Assembly: GCF_019916085.1 (NCBI RefSeq)
Contig: NZ_CP049834.1
Coordinates: forward strand, 1,936,501-2,000,500
Direction: 5' to 3'
DNA length: 64,000 nucleotides
Source: Aquirufa lenticrescens
Lineage (GTDB): Bacteria; Bacteroidota; Bacteroidia; Cytophagales; Spirosomataceae
Below, one piece after another: positions 34,951-43,337 of this stretch. How positions within the stretch are numbered: the stretch's first letter is position 1; the number at the start of each line of letters is the position of its first letter. The notes beneath the pieces are model-generated. The model worked only from the letters and a program-made list of their open reading frames with translations, did not search any database and was not told the DNA's origin. The position numbers and the translations under genes are program-made.

Positions 34951-36498
34951 ATGGCTATAGAAATGAAAGTGCCCGCTGTGGGCGAGTCGATTACGGAAGT
35001 GACCGTTGCTACTTGGAACAAGAAGGAAGGCGATCACGTGAAATTAGACGAGGTTTTGTGCGAATTAGAATCGGACAAAGCGACCTTTGAATTGCCTGCA
35101 GAGGCGGAAGGTGTGTTGCATATTGTGGCGAAAGAAGGCGATGTTCTTCCGATAGGCGCGATCATCTGTACGATTGAGGCAGGTGGAGCGACGGCTTCGG
35201 TGAAAGTGGCAGATGCTGCACCAGCTGCAACCGTTGCTGAGGCCTCGACGCCAGCACCAGCACCTGCAGCAGCTCCTGCACCAGCGGCGGGTCCTACGTC
35301 TGTTTTAGAAGTAAAAGTTCCTGCGGTAGGGGAGTCGATCACGGAAGTGACGGTTTCTGTTTGGAATAAGAAAACAGGGGATAGCGTTTCTTTAGACGAA
35401 GTACTTTGCGAATTGGAATCAGATAAAGCGACGTTCGAATTGCCAGCTGAATCAGCGGGTGTATTAGAAATTGTGGCTGAATCAGGAACGGTAGTTCCGA
35501 TTGGAGGAATTTTGGCAAGAATCACTGTAGGTGGTTCTGTAGCTGTGGCAGCTCCTGCTCCAGCAGCAGCGCCATCTGCTCCAGCAGCTCCAGCTTCTTC
35601 TGGGGATGCGACTTATGCAGCTGGTCACCCATCTCCTGCAGCAGCAAAAATATTAGATGAAAAAGGAATCTCCGCTGCTTCGGTAGCAGGTTCTGGCGTA
35701 GGTGGACGTATCACGAAAGAGGATGCGGTATCTGCGGTTAAGCCAGCTTCGGCACCGGCTCCAGCTGCTTCTGCTCCAGCAGCACCAGCTGCACCAGCGG
35801 GAGGTACGCGTCGCGAAAAAATGAGTTCATTGCGTAAGACAGTGGCTCGTCGTTTAGTTGCAGTGAAGAATGAAACAGCGATGTTGACGACGTTTAACGA
35901 AGTCGACATGAAGCCTGTGATGGATCTTCGCGGTAAATACAAAGATAAATTCAAGGAGAAACACGGTGTAGGCTTAGGCTTTATGTCGTTCTTCACAAAA
36001 GCAGTTTGCGTGGCTCTAAAAGAGTACCCATCTGTGAATGCAAAAATCGATGGAGACGAAATCGTTTTCCACGATTATTGTGATATTTCCATTGCGGTAT
36101 CTGCGCCGAAAGGCTTAGTAGTTCCCGTGATTCGTTCTGCGGAAAACTTGTCTCTAGCGGGAATCGAATCAGAAGTGGTTCGTTTAGCAGGTAAGGCACG
36201 TGAGAACAAATTGAGCTTAGAGGAAATGAGTGGCGGTACATTCACCATTACGAATGGGGGGGTATTTGGTTCGATGTTATCGACTCCGATTATCAACGCA
36301 CCACAAGTGGCGATCCTAGGTATGCACAATATCGTAGAGCGTCCGGTAGTGGTAGATGGCCAAATCGTCATCCGTCCTATTATGTATTTAGCACTTTCAT
36401 ATGATCACCGTATTATCGATGGTCGTGAGTCGGTTAGCTTCTTAGTTCGCTTAAAGCAACTTTTAGAGGATCCAGCTCGTTTATTATTAGATATTTAA
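34951..36498 (+). CDS. sucB: 2-oxoglutarate dehydrogenase E2 component (succinyltransferase)
   Basis: A 515-residue E2 with two N-terminal lipoyl domains, each with the lipoylation motif [11 protein letters not shown] (Lys about residues 43 and 159), Ala/Pro-rich linkers, a peripheral-subunit-binding domain ([24 protein letters not shown]) and the catalytic acyltransferase domain with the C-terminal His motif [12 protein letters not shown]. The two lipoyl domains are nearly identical over ~40 residues, which points to a rather recent tandem duplication; classical SucB has one. Ala/Pro-rich linkers give mobility to the lipoyl arms. Confidence 0.95.
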   Translation: MAIEMKVPAVGESITEVTVATWNKKEGDHVKLDEVLCELESDKATFELPAEAEGVLHIVAKEGDVLPIGAIICTIEAGGATASVKVADAAPAATVAEASTPAPAPAAAPAPAAGPTSVLEVKVPAVGESITEVTVSVWNKKTGDSVSLDEVLCELESDKATFELPAESAGVLEIVAESGTVVPIGGILARITVGGSVAVAAPAPAAAPSAPAAPASSGDATYAAGHPSPAAAKILDEKGISAASVAGSGVGGRITKEDAVSAVKPASAPAPAASAPAAPAAPAGGTRREKMSSLRKTVARRLVAVKNETAMLTTFNEVDMKPVMDLRGKYKDKFKEKHGVGLGFMSFFTKAVCVALKEYPSVNAKIDGDEIVFHDYCDISIAVSAPKGLVVPVIRSAENLSLAGIESEVVRLAGKARENKLSLEEMSGGTFTITNGGVFGSMLSTPIINAPQVAILGMHNIVERPVVVDGQIVIRPIMYLALSYDHRIIDGRESVSFLVRLKQLLEDPARLLLDI

Positions 36499-36504
36499 TC
36501 AATT

Positions 36505-36528
36505 GAATAGGCCTTTAGGGGCCTATTC
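36505..36528. other. Hairpin between sucB and lpd
   Basis: GAATAGGCC (36505-36513) pairs perfectly with GGCCTATTC (36520-36528) around a 6-nt loop, right after the sucB stop. No T run follows, so it may be an mRNA-stabilising or processing hairpin, or a weak attenuator lowering lpd expression relative to sucAB. Confidence 0.55.
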
Positions 36529-36544
36529 GCTTTCAATCGCCTAT

Positions 36545-37951
36545 ATGCAAGATTTTGATGTAGTAGTTATTGGTTCTGGCCCTGGTGGATATGTTTCGGC
36601 GATCCGTTCGGCTCAATTAGGTTTCAAAGTGGCCATCATTGAGAAATACGCTGTGATGGGTGGAACTTGTTTAAATGTAGGATGTATTCCTTCCAAAGCG
36701 CTTTTGGACTCGTCTGAGCATTATTACAATGCCGTTCATAGCTTCGAAGAGCATGGAATCGATATCACGAAGCCGAAGGTGAACATGGGCCAAATGATCA
36801 AGCGTAAAGCGGGGGTGGTTTCGAATTTGAATGCAGGTATATCGTATTTGATGAAGAAAAATAAGATCACCACTTTCCATGGTTTGGGTTCATTTGACTC
36901 CGCTAAAACGGTGAAAGTGACGAAAGAAGATGGTTCTTCCGAAGTGATTTCTGCTAAAAATATTATCATCGCAACTGGTTCTAAACCGACAATCTTACCT
37001 TTTATCCCGGTGGATAAAGAGCGTATCATTACATCTACGGAGGCCTTAAAGATGAAAGAAGTTCCGAAACACTTAATTGTGATCGGTGCGGGAGTAATTG
37101 GTGCTGAATTAGGTTCAGTTTATGCGCGTTTAGGTTCTAAAGTTTCTTTCGTTGAATTTGCGGATAGCATGATTCCTACGATGGACAAGACGATGGGAAA
37201 AGAATTACAGAAGTCGATTGCCAAAATGGGCGCCGATTTCTATCTTTCACACAAAGTGACTTCCGCAGCCGTTAAAGGCAAAGAAGTGACAGTGAAAGCG
37301 CAAGATTCAGCTGGAAAAGAAGTCGAAATCAAAGGTGACTATTGCCTAGTATGTATCGGTCGTCGTCCATATACAGATGGTTTAAACTTAGCTGCGGCTG
37401 GTTTGACTGCTGATGAGCGTGGCCGTGTTGCCGTAGATGAGCATACCCTTCAAACTTCGGTTCCAGGCATTTATGCGATTGGTGACGTCGTTCGTGGTGC
37501 GATGTTAGCACACAAAGCGGAGGAAGAAGGAACCTTAGTTGCGGAAGTAATTGCAGGTCAAAAACCACACATCAACTACAATTTAATTCCAGGTGTTGTC
37601 TACACATGGCCTGAAGTGGCTTCTGTGGGAAAGACAGAACAAGAATTAAAAGCAGCAGGCATCTCTTACAAAGAAGGTTCATTCCCATTCAAAGCCTTAG
37701 GTCGTGCCATTGCATCGGGTGATGTGGATGGCGTGTGTAAAGTGTTAGCAGATGCAACAACTGACGAGATCTTAGGTGTTCACATCATCGGAGCTCGTGC
37801 CGCCGATATGATTGCGGAAGCAGTCGTTGCGATGGAATACCGTGCTTCAGCTGAAGATGTAGTTCGCATGTCTCATGCTCACCCGACGTATACGGAGGCG
37901 ATGAAAGAGGCTTGTTTAGCGGCTACGGCGAAGAGGTCGATACATTCGTAG
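36545..37951 (+). CDS. lpdA: Dihydrolipoyl dehydrogenase (E3)
   Basis: A 468-residue FAD-dependent disulfide oxidoreductase that reoxidises dihydrolipoamide and makes NADH. It has the FAD motif VIGSGPGGYVSA, the redox-active Cys pair in GGTCLNVGCIPSK, the NAD motif VIGAGVIGAELG, and the C-terminal His-Glu dyad in HAHPTYTEAM. The start was set at MQDFDVVV (36545), after the intercistronic hairpin. A 7-bp-period array begins 3 bp after its stop codon. Confidence 0.96.
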   Translation: MQDFDVVVIGSGPGGYVSAIRSAQLGFKVAIIEKYAVMGGTCLNVGCIPSKALLDSSEHYYNAVHSFEEHGIDITKPKVNMGQMIKRKAGVVSNLNAGISYLMKKNKITTFHGLGSFDSAKTVKVTKEDGSSEVISAKNIIIATGSKPTILPFIPVDKERIITSTEALKMKEVPKHLIVIGAGVIGAELGSVYARLGSKVSFVEFADSMIPTMDKTMGKELQKSIAKMGADFYLSHKVTSAAVKGKEVTVKAQDSAGKEVEIKGDYCLVCIGRRPYTDGLNLAAAGLTADERGRVAVDEHTLQTSVPGIYAIGDVVRGAMLAHKAEEEGTLVAEVIAGQKPHINYNLIPGVVYTWPEVASVGKTEQELKAAGISYKEGSFPFKALGRAIASGDVDGVCKVLADATTDEILGVHIIGARAADMIAEAVVAMEYRASAEDVVRMSHAHPTYTEAMKEACLAATAKRSIHS

Positions 37952-37953
37952 TG

Positions 37954-37988
37954 GTTAGATTAGAGATTATAGAGTAGAGAGTATAGAT
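37954..37988. repeat. Heptamer array A, left arm (TAGAGAT type)
   Basis: Five units in exact 7-bp register just after the lpd stop: GTTAGAT, TAGAGAT, TATAGAG, TAGAGAG, TATAGAT. Its inverted partner is at 38047-38081. Together they enclose 58 bp that contain a strong terminator hairpin. Confidence 0.85.
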
Positions 37989-38010
37989 GGGTTCTACCGT
38001 TACAGTCATC

Positions 38011-38038
38011 AAAAAAGGGAGCATTTGCTCCCTTTTTT
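38011..38038. terminator. Bidirectional rho-independent terminator
   Basis: AAAAAAGGGAGCA (38011-38023) pairs with TGCTCCCTTTTTT (38026-38038) around a 2-nt loop, with A and T runs on both sides. It serves the convergent lpd and MATE genes and lies centrally between the two inverted heptamer arms. Confidence 0.9.
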
Positions 38039-38046
38039 GATTCCAT

Positions 38047-38081
38047 ATCTCTACTCTTTACTCTATTATCCCTAATCTACC
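38047..38081. repeat. Heptamer array A, right arm (ATCTCTA type)
   Basis: Five units in register: ATCTCTA, CTCTTTA, CTCTATT, ATCCCTA, ATCTACC, the inverse of the left arm. The stop codon (38072-38074) and the last two codons (Val, Asp) of the MATE gene fall inside the array. Confidence 0.85.
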
Positions 38082-39430
38082 TCTAATTCTTCAAAATTAA
38101 CTTTCTTCGCCCGCGCATAAAAGCGCCATGAAAGCAGGGCAGACGAACAAACTAAACTAGCCGTTAAGCCCACCCAGATGCCCACGGCACCTACTTTCTC
38201 GTAAATTCCTATGTAATAACAAAGTGGAATTCCGACTCCCCAATAGGATATAACGGTAATGGCTGTAGGGATTTTATAATCCTGTAGTCCGCGTAATAAT
38301 CCAAGTGAAACGGCTTGAATGCCATCAAAAAGTTGGAATATAGCACCCCAAACGACCAACGTAACAGCAATCGCAATCACCGGTAATTCTTGCGTATAAC
38401 CTCGTACAAGATATTCGCGGCCGAAGAAAAACAACAGAGCACAAGCACCCATAAATAAGAGGGAAAGGATTAACGCTGCTTTGCCAGACTCGATGATACC
38501 TGCACGGTTTCGTTCGCCAATGGCCGTTCCTACATTAATTCCGCCTGCCACGGCAATTCCGGTGGCCATCATGTACGTTATCGAGGCCATATTAATAGCC
38601 ACAATATGAGCTGCTTGAGCCGTAACTGAAATCCAGCCCATCATCACTACAGCCATGCCAAAAGTCGCAATCTCAAAGAAACCTTGCATTCCAGAAGGAA
38701 TTCCGATGCGAAGAATGTTTTTCTCTAGGACATTCTTGACCACATGGACATGTCCTTTACGCAGGTAAGGTTTGAACTCTTCTCTTGTAAATACATAAAT
38801 AGCTAATGTTCCCGCCATGAATAAACGGGAAAGTAAGGTAGAAATGCCAGATCCGAATAAACCCAAGGCTGGAAAACCCCATAATCCATTGATCAAAATA
38901 TGGTTACCAAATACATTTAAAGCCAATGCGATGATGGTAATCGTCATACCCACGGTAGTCCGTTGCAATCCATCCATGAAGCTTTTCAAAGCGATGAACC
39001 AGAATATAGGTAAAACGGATACCGATATTAAACTCAAGAAGGGTAGTGTCAAGGCTTTGTTAGCCTCTGTTTGACCAAATAAATCGTAGTTTAAACTAAC
39101 GATGTATGTGATCAGAATAGTGATAAGGCCTAAAAAGGTGGCTACTCGCAGGTTTGCGCGCAATAGATTTCCACATTCCGTTTTGTCACCCTCAGCCACG
39201 GCTTTAGAAACCATGGGGGATACAATTTGTATGCAAATGATTCCTATAACCGCAATAGTGAAAAATATGGACTGCGCCATACCGGATGCACCGAGGCTTT
39301 CGGCGGCACCGGTGGACATTTGGCCTACTTGAATCGTATCAGCAAGGCCCATAAGCATAACGCCCAATTCGCCTACCACGATAGGTAAGGCCAATTGGAC
39401 GGTCTGTTTGATTTTAGGAAAAAGAGACAT
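38072..39430 (-). CDS. MATE family efflux transporter (NorM type)
   Basis: A 452-residue inner-membrane protein with 12 predicted membrane segments in two similar halves, as in MATE proteins; conserved features include LPIVVGELGVMLMGLADTIQVG in the first helix. It would export cationic drugs or metabolites against Na+ or H+. It starts in a 1-bp overlap with the murA stop, so it is probably co-transcribed with murA. Its last codons (Val-Asp-stop) are encoded by a heptamer array. Confidence 0.9.
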   Translation of the reverse strand: MSLFPKIKQTVQLALPIVVGELGVMLMGLADTIQVGQMSTGAAESLGASGMAQSIFFTIAVIGIICIQIVSPMVSKAVAEGDKTECGNLLRANLRVATFLGLITILITYIVSLNYDLFGQTEANKALTLPFLSLISVSVLPIFWFIALKSFMDGLQRTTVGMTITIIALALNVFGNHILINGLWGFPALGLFGSGISTLLSRLFMAGTLAIYVFTREEFKPYLRKGHVHVVKNVLEKNILRIGIPSGMQGFFEIATFGMAVVMMGWISVTAQAAHIVAINMASITYMMATGIAVAGGINVGTAIGERNRAGIIESGKAALILSLLFMGACALLFFFGREYLVRGYTQELPVIAIAVTLVVWGAIFQLFDGIQAVSLGLLRGLQDYKIPTAITVISYWGVGIPLCYYIGIYEKVGAVGIWVGLTASLVCSSALLSWRFYARAKKVNFEELEVD

Positions 39431-40737
39431 TAGATACGGACGATTTCTGCGCCGATGGCATTTAGGCGTGTATCAATGTTTTGGTAACCGCGATCGATTT
39501 GTTCGATGTTATCGATGATCGAAGTTCCGTTCGCTGACATCGCTGCGATTAAAAGGGAAACACCCGCACGGATATCAGGAGATGACATGCGAATTCCTTT
39601 TAACGTTTGCTTGCGGTCGAATCCAACAACCGTAGCACGGTGTGGATCGCAAAGGATGATTTGGGCACCCATTTCGATCAAACGATCTACGAAGAATAGA
39701 CGAGATTCGAACATTTTTTGGTGGATTAGGACCGTTCCTTTGGCCTGAATCGCAGTCACTAAAATGATCGATAATAAGTCCGGTGTGAAGCCTGGCCACG
39801 GGTGGTCAGAGATCGTTAACATCGACCCATCGATAAAGTTTTCTAATTCGTAATGCTCTTGAGAGGGGATGAAAATATCATCGCCACGGAATTCCATTTT
39901 GATCCCTAGTTTTTTGAAAACCTCAGGAATGATGCCTAATTCAGGAATTTGGCAGTTTTTGATCGTGATTTCGGATTGTGTCATCACCGCTAAACCGATG
40001 AATGAACCGATCTCGATCATATCTGGAAGCATCGTGTGCTCTGTTCCATGCAATTCGTCCACACCCTCGATGATCAACATGTTAGATCCAATACCAGAGA
40101 TTTTCGCTCCCATGCGGTTCAACATCTTGCTCAATTGTTGCAAATAAGGTTCGCAAGCGGCGTTGTAGATGGTTGTTTTTCCTTTGGCTAAAACGGCAGC
40201 CATCAAAATGTTTGCCGTACCTGTTACAGACGCTTCGTCTAGAAGCATGTACGCACCTTGTAATTGTGACGCATCTACTTCGTAGATTCCGCCATCTTCT
40301 GGGCTATAGTTGAACTTAGCACCTAATTTCATGAAACCAAAGAAGTGGGTATCCAATCTTCTGCGGCCGATTTTGTCTCCACCTGGGGATGGAATACGTC
40401 CTTTTTTGAAGCGAGCCAAAGTAGGTCCTAAAAGCATCACCGAACCACGAAGCGCAGCTGCTTTTTTCTTGTAGGTATCTGAATCTAAGTAATCAATGTT
40501 CACTTGAGAGGCATCGAATTCAATGCTGGACTCGGATAAACGACGCATGCTTACGCCCATATCGCCTAATAAATCAATTAGTTGATTGACGTCGCGAATG
40601 TTCGGGATATTGTGGATGGTTACAGGCTCTGCTGTTAAAACCACGGCACACAAGATCTGTAATGCTTCGTTTTTTGCTCCTTGAGGAGTAATTTCTCCTT
40701 TTAAACGGCGGCCACCGGTTACTTTAAATGATGCCAT
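39430..40737 (-). CDS. murA: UDP-N-acetylglucosamine 1-carboxyvinyltransferase MurA, Asp variant
   Basis: A 435-residue enoylpyruvate transferase for the first committed step of peptidoglycan synthesis. The fold motifs are clear: GEITPQGAKNEALQ at the N-terminus, RGSVMLLGPTLARF, and PDMIEIGSFIG. In the active-site loop the sequence reads SPGGDKIGRRRLDTH: Asp121 replaces the Cys that corresponds to Cys115 of the E. coli enzyme. That Cys is the target of fosfomycin, and Asp variants (known in Mycobacterium, Chlamydia and Borrelia) stay active and are insensitive. It follows DUF4290 by 6 bp, a usual Bacteroidota pairing. Confidence 0.95.
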   Translation of the reverse strand: MASFKVTGGRRLKGEITPQGAKNEALQILCAVVLTAEPVTIHNIPNIRDVNQLIDLLGDMGVSMRRLSESSIEFDASQVNIDYLDSDTYKKKAAALRGSVMLLGPTLARFKKGRIPSPGGDKIGRRRLDTHFFGFMKLGAKFNYSPEDGGIYEVDASQLQGAYMLLDEASVTGTANILMAAVLAKGKTTIYNAACEPYLQQLSKMLNRMGAKISGIGSNMLIIEGVDELHGTEHTMLPDMIEIGSFIGLAVMTQSEITIKNCQIPELGIIPEVFKKLGIKMEFRGDDIFIPSQEHYELENFIDGSMLTISDHPWPGFTPDLLSIILVTAIQAKGTVLIHQKMFESRLFFVDRLIEMGAQIILCDPHRATVVGFDRKQTLKGIRMSSPDIRAGVSLLIAAMSANGTSIIDNIEQIDRGYQNIDTRLNAIGAEIVRI

Positions 40738-40743
40738 AAATGA

Positions 40744-41409
40744 TTACTTATTTTTACGGAAATTGTTATTTCGGTTGTTGTTATTGTTGCTTCTGAAGTT
40801 ATTCTTCCGGTAGTTATTGTTCCGGTTATTGTTGTTGCTATTCGGATATTCCGGTGCGTTATACGCGTTTCTAGCGTTATTTGCCACCTTAGCGTGTCCT
40901 AATCCCTCTTGCGAAAGCTCATCCACGATAGTGCCTAAAAGGTTTTCTGACATCTCTTTGATGTTCTGCCAAATCACCGCATCGTCCACCGATTCTTTGT
41001 TCCAGGTTACATAAAAACCTTTCATCAAGCGGGCGATGTATGCTACTAAAATCTTTTTATCCTCTACTTTTTCTTCAGCAATCGCACGTAGAATTAATAA
41101 TTCGACGTTACGGCCATAATGCTTGAAACGCAAGTTGTGCTGGTTATATGCCACTTTACGCGGTGCTTTTCCTAGCGATTCTGGTGATGGAGAAGGGAAT
41201 GGCCCCTGCACATTTAACTCAAAATTGGACATGATGTATAAATCATCCCAAAGCTTCTTCGAATAATCTTGACTGTTATCCTTCATATTCGGGTGAATTT
41301 GTTTCATCACCTCTACCATCAAAAACGCGTATTTTGTCCGTTGCTCTTCATCGGCAATGGTCAAAATATAATTCACTAATTTTTGAACACTTGATCCGTA
41401 TTCTTTCAT
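40744..41409 (-). CDS. DUF4290 protein with Asn-rich tail
   Basis: A 221-residue cytoplasmic protein. The first ~175 residues match the DUF4290 family (EYGSSVQKLVNYILTIADEEQRTKYAFLMVEVMKQIHP), almost always next to murA in Bacteroidota. The last ~35 residues are low complexity, made of Asn runs with Arg/Lys and aromatic residues (NNNNRNNNYRKNNFRS), like RNA-binding or phase-separating tails. No function is known. It lies 6 bp before murA and 12 bp after the kinase gene, in one operon that starts at asnS. Confidence 0.8.
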   Translation of the reverse strand: MKEYGSSVQKLVNYILTIADEEQRTKYAFLMVEVMKQIHPNMKDNSQDYSKKLWDDLYIMSNFELNVQGPFPSPSPESLGKAPRKVAYNQHNLRFKHYGRNVELLILRAIAEEKVEDKKILVAYIARLMKGFYVTWNKESVDDAVIWQNIKEMSENLLGTIVDELSQEGLGHAKVANNARNAYNAPEYPNSNNNNRNNNYRKNNFRSNNNNNRNNNFRKNK

Positions 41410-41421
41410 ATTTCTGTGCTC

Positions 41422-41772
41422 TTAAAGCATTAAACTCATTAAAATGCGTGGAACGGCGACGAGTAAAAAGACGATGACCGCCCAAATAGCCATCACTAAG
41501 ACTGCTCCAGCGGCATAATCTTTGGACTTCTTCGCTAATTCACTCTGCTCCGGCGAAACTAAATCGGTGATACGCTCTAAAGAGGTATTCAATAATTCTG
41601 CCACCCATACGCCGGCCACCGCTAAGGAAATCCAAAGCCATTCCGACGCCTCAAACCCGACTTTCCAGCCCACATAAATCACGACAGCCGTGCTCACCAA
41701 ATGAAAACGCGCATTGCGCTCATTCTTGATAAGTTCCACTAGTCCATTGATTGCGTGCTTTAAACCAAACAT
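41422..41772 (-). CDS. dgkA: Diacylglycerol/undecaprenol kinase family protein
   Basis: A 116-residue inner-membrane kinase of the DgkA fold with three membrane segments (about residues 25-45, 46-63 and 88-112). The conserved catalytic stretch WVAELLNTSLERITDLVSPEQ and KDYAAGAVLV is present. In Gram-negatives it phosphorylates diacylglycerol; in others undecaprenol. It lies 1 bp from asnS and next to murA, so a role in recycling undecaprenol for the cell wall is plausible but not shown. Confidence 0.88.
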   Translation of the reverse strand: MFGLKHAINGLVELIKNERNARFHLVSTAVVIYVGWKVGFEASEWLWISLAVAGVWVAELLNTSLERITDLVSPEQSELAKKSKDYAAGAVLVMAIWAVIVFLLVAVPRILMSLML

Positions 41773-41773
41773 C

Positions 41774-43204
41774 TTAGAATTCAGCTGTTTTAGGAGTACG
41801 TGGGAAAGGAATCACGTCACGAATATTGCTCATACCCGTCACAAATAGTACTAAACGCTCGAAACCAAGTCCAAATCCAGCATGTGGCGCAGACCCGAAT
41901 TGACGGGTTTCTAAATACCACCAGATGGATTCTTCTTCGATTCCCACCTCTTTCGTACGTTGCAATAATTTCGCATAATCATCTTCACGCTGCGATCCAC
42001 CGATGATTTCTCCAATGCCTGGGAATAAAACGTCCATCGCACGAACCGTTTTTCCGTCCTCATCTAGTTTCATATAGAACGCTTTGATGTCTTTCGGGTA
42101 GTTCGTTAAGATAACCGGTTTTTTGAAGTGTTTCTCTACTAAATAACGCTCGTGCTCTGACTGAAGGTCGATTCCCCATTCAACTGGATAAACGAACTTG
42201 CCATTCTTGTGCGCTTTCGAATTCAATAAGATGTCAATCGCTTCTGTATAGGTCAAGCGTTCGAATTCGTTTTCTGTTACAAAACGTAATTTCTCCGACA
42301 GACTTAATTCCGATTGCTCTTCTTTCTTTTTGTTCTTTTCCTCTTCGATTAAGCGCTTTTCTAAGAATGCAATATCGTCAGCGCAGTGATCTAAGGCATA
42401 TTTGATACAGAATTTAGTGAAGTCTTCCGCTAAATCCATGTTGTCTACTAATTCATTAAAGGCTACTTCTGGCTCGATCATCCAGAACTCCGCTAAGTGG
42501 CGGGTGGTGTTTGAATTCTCCGCGCGGAAGGTAGGTCCGAAGGTATACACTTTGGACAAAGCCATCGCTCCTAATTCTCCCTCTAACTGTCCTGAAACCG
42601 TTAAATTCGTCTCTTTTCCAAAGAAATCTTCCTTGTAATCCACTTTTCCTTCCTCTGTTAACGGAGGATTAATAGGATCCAAAGTCGTCACGCGGAACAT
42701 CTCGCCAGCTCCCTCTGCATCCGAACCCGTAATGATGGGCGTATGTAAATAGAAGAATCCGTTGTTGTTGAAATAGGTGTGAATCGCGTAGGCCAAAGCG
42801 TGGCGGATACGCAATATCGCTGAGAATGTATTGGTCCTAGGACGTAAGTGTGCAATCTCGCGCAAGAACTCTAGTGAGTGTTTCTTAGGCTGTAAAGGGT
42901 ATTTTTCTGGATCCGCTGTTCCGTAAACCTCGATGGAAACGACTTCCACCTCTACGTTTTGGCCTTGTCCTTGAGATGCTATTAATTTACCCGTAACGGC
43001 GATACAAGATCCCGTAGTCACTAATTTTAACGTTTCTTCTGAAACAGTTCCCTCGGAAACAACTGCTTGAATATTGTGGATGGTCGACCCATCATTCATC
43101 GCAATAAACGCGACAGAAGAGGAAACTCTTTTCGTACGAACCCAACCTTTCACAACGATGCTCTGCTGCGTGGGAGTTAAACCTAGTATTTCTTTGATTT
43201 GCAT
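41774..43204 (-). CDS. asnS: Asparaginyl-tRNA synthetase
   Basis: A 476-residue class IIb synthetase. The N-terminal OB-fold anticodon-binding domain ([24 protein letters not shown]) is followed by the catalytic domain with motif 2 ([26 protein letters not shown]) and motif 3 ([15 protein letters not shown]). It charges tRNA-Asn. I set the start at MQIKEILGL (43204), which fits the family; upstream Met codons at 43219 and 43258 would lie on a hairpin in the leader. It heads the operon asnS-dgkA-DUF4290-murA-MATE. Confidence 0.95.
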   Translation of the reverse strand: MQIKEILGLTPTQQSIVVKGWVRTKRVSSSVAFIAMNDGSTIHNIQAVVSEGTVSEETLKLVTTGSCIAVTGKLIASQGQGQNVEVEVVSIEVYGTADPEKYPLQPKKHSLEFLREIAHLRPRTNTFSAILRIRHALAYAIHTYFNNNGFFYLHTPIITGSDAEGAGEMFRVTTLDPINPPLTEEGKVDYKEDFFGKETNLTVSGQLEGELGAMALSKVYTFGPTFRAENSNTTRHLAEFWMIEPEVAFNELVDNMDLAEDFTKFCIKYALDHCADDIAFLEKRLIEEEKNKKKEEQSELSLSEKLRFVTENEFERLTYTEAIDILLNSKAHKNGKFVYPVEWGIDLQSEHERYLVEKHFKKPVILTNYPKDIKAFYMKLDEDGKTVRAMDVLFPGIGEIIGGSQREDDYAKLLQRTKEVGIEEESIWWYLETRQFGSAPHAGFGLGFERLVLFVTGMSNIRDVIPFPRTPKTAEF

Positions 43205-43225
43205 AAATGACTCGGGCATTATTAA

Positions 43226-43246
43226 TAAAAAGGCCTCAATAGAGGC
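43226..43246 (-). promoter_or_regulatory. Terminator-like hairpin in the asnS leader
   Basis: On the minus strand GCCTC (43246-43242) pairs with GAGGC (43237-43233) around TATT and is followed by C and five T, about 22 nt before the asnS start. An upstream GAGG (43256-43253) could pair with the first arm instead. A -7-like TATTTTTG at 43263-43256 would place the transcription start so close that the alternative arm may not be transcribed. An attenuator is therefore only a possibility. Confidence 0.4.
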
Positions 43247-43292
43247 AATAACCCTCAAAAATACGGATAAAAAACCGATTTATTTTATTTAT

Positions 43293-43319
43293 TTGTAATT
43301 AAAAATCGGCTTATCTTTG
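43293..43319 (+). promoter_or_regulatory. Promoter of rpoN
   Basis: TATCTTTG at 43312-43319 is a perfect TAnnTTTG -7 element, with TTG at 43293-43295 (16 bp spacing, a little short). An inverted repeat CCGATTT (43275-43281) / AAATCGG (43303-43309) frames the -33 area and could be an operator. The start codon is 18 bp after the -7 element. Confidence 0.6.
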
Positions 43320-43337
43320 GTGTAGATTATTTAAACA

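Noticed and set aside
35034-36371. Minus-strand open frames opposite sucB
   Set aside because: They are caused by the Ala/Pro-rich coding bias of the linker regions and have no recognisable domain or ribosome-binding site.
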